From NCBI GenBank assembly GCA_009929855.1, contig RZZN01000001.1, positions 62,001-126,000 on the forward strand: a stretch of 64,000 nucleotides of DNA, read 5' to 3'. Made by a program: the position numbers and the translations under genes. Shown one piece after another: positions 63,685-64,000 of this stretch. This DNA is from Gammaproteobacteria bacterium (GTDB taxonomy: Bacteria > Pseudomonadota > Gammaproteobacteria > Chromatiales > Chromatiaceae). Within the stretch, counting starts at the first letter, position 1; each line of letters opens with the position of its first letter. The notes beneath the pieces are model-generated. The model was not told the origin of the DNA and searched no databases. It saw nothing but the letters and a program-made list of their open reading frames with translations.

Positions 63685-64000
63685 TCATAGCTCCACTCCT
63701 CGGATGACCGTTGGGGGTGGGGGCAATGGCTTGAACACCCGACCGGTCCCGTGCAGAAAGCGATTGAAGAATTCAAAGAGCACCAGCCGCGTGGTCTGGA
63801 TCGAGACCACCAGACCCTCCAGCAGGATGATCAGCAGGTTGCCCAGGATCATGATGAGGATGGCGGCCCAGAGCGGGGCCGCGTCGGCCACGGTGACGAC
63901 CGCCAAGGCCAGGCTGGAATGCGCCAGCGCAAAGGCACCGACCCGGGCGAAGGAGAGCGTGTTGACCAGGATCTGCAACCCGGACTCGAGCAGATGGCCG
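63685..64000 (-). CDS. atpI: V/A-type ATPase subunit I, C-terminal part (cut by window edge)
   Basis: Only the last 105 or so residues of the large stator subunit a/I are in the window. NTLSFARVGAFALAHSS contains the conserved arginine region that faces the rotor Glu, and two further helices follow (LWAAILIMILGNLLIILLEG). The N-terminal cytoplasmic half and most membrane helices lie beyond position 64000. A 97-base gap separates it from the K gene. Confidence 0.9.
   Translation of the reverse strand, partial: GHLLESGLQILVNTLSFARVGAFALAHSSLALAVVTVADAAPLWAAILIMILGNLLIILLEGLVVSIQTTRLVLFEFFNRFLHGTGRVFKPLPPPPTVIRGVEL

Overview
The window is a GC-rich, densely coded bacterial chromosome segment. 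The core genes (trpS-scpA-scpB-rluB, parC, cca, holC, pqiABC, lptF, pepN, rlmD, cysM) have gammaproteobacterial character. Two DsrC/TusE-family proteins, a V/A-type ATPase operon and many c-di-GMP proteins suggest a purple sulfur bacterium or close relative (Chromatiaceae-like). That assignment is an inference from gene content; no 16S rRNA or photosynthesis gene is present. I see no tRNA, rRNA, CRISPR array, insertion sequence or phage gene.

Layout. 1-2.4 kb: the edge of a ClpP-fold lipoprotein gene and a fused, eukaryote-like HisH-HisF. 2.7-6.7 kb: a complete polyamine ABC importer (potFGHI). 6.8-11.8 kb: lptF and pepN on the minus strand, then grxC, hslR and a Cys-rich unknown on the plus strand. 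11.9-17.6 kb (minus): an incomplete dipeptide-type transporter (binding protein, YkuD protein, one permease), a CYTH phosphatase, rlmD and cysM. 17.7-24.2 kb: an orphan HPt protein, PPK2, a molybdopterin enzyme with acetylene-hydratase-like motifs, an ATP-grasp-like partner and a group II PLP decarboxylase. 24.3-36.9 kb (minus): a signalling block. It is a five-gene operon (hemerythrin-GGDEF, CheB-CheR-PAS, PAS kinase, receiver kinase, receiver-GGDEF-EAL), four of whose genes overlap by 4 bases, followed upstream by a separate PAS-GGDEF-EAL gene. 37-45.5 kb (minus): an RpfE-like protein, an amino-acid permease, rluB-scpB-scpA-trpS, a site-2 protease, a YciO-family protein and a PHP phosphoesterase. 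45.7-53.3 kb: an unknown helical protein, a DUF3050 protein, a DsrC-like protein with both redox cysteines, pqiABC, holC, a membrane protein, and a divergent DsrC/TusE paralogue lacking those cysteines. 53.5-58.4 kb: parC, cca, a DUF2939 protein and a YajD-type HNH protein. 58.5-64 kb (minus): a V/A-type ATPase operon I-K-F-E-A-B-D, cut by the window edge.

How it fits together. The signalling block looks like a cytoplasmic network: a di-iron hemerythrin cyclase, a chemotaxis-type methylesterase/methyltransferase fusion and two soluble kinases, ending in a receiver-PDE. The separate downstream-coded PAS protein has the best-preserved cyclase domain in the region but a dead EAL domain. The orphan HPt protein at 17.7 kb could serve these kinases, though this is unproven. 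The most unusual loci are the HIS7-like fusion, the acetylene-hydratase-like enzyme with its partner gene, the signalling operon, and the two contrasting DsrC paralogues.
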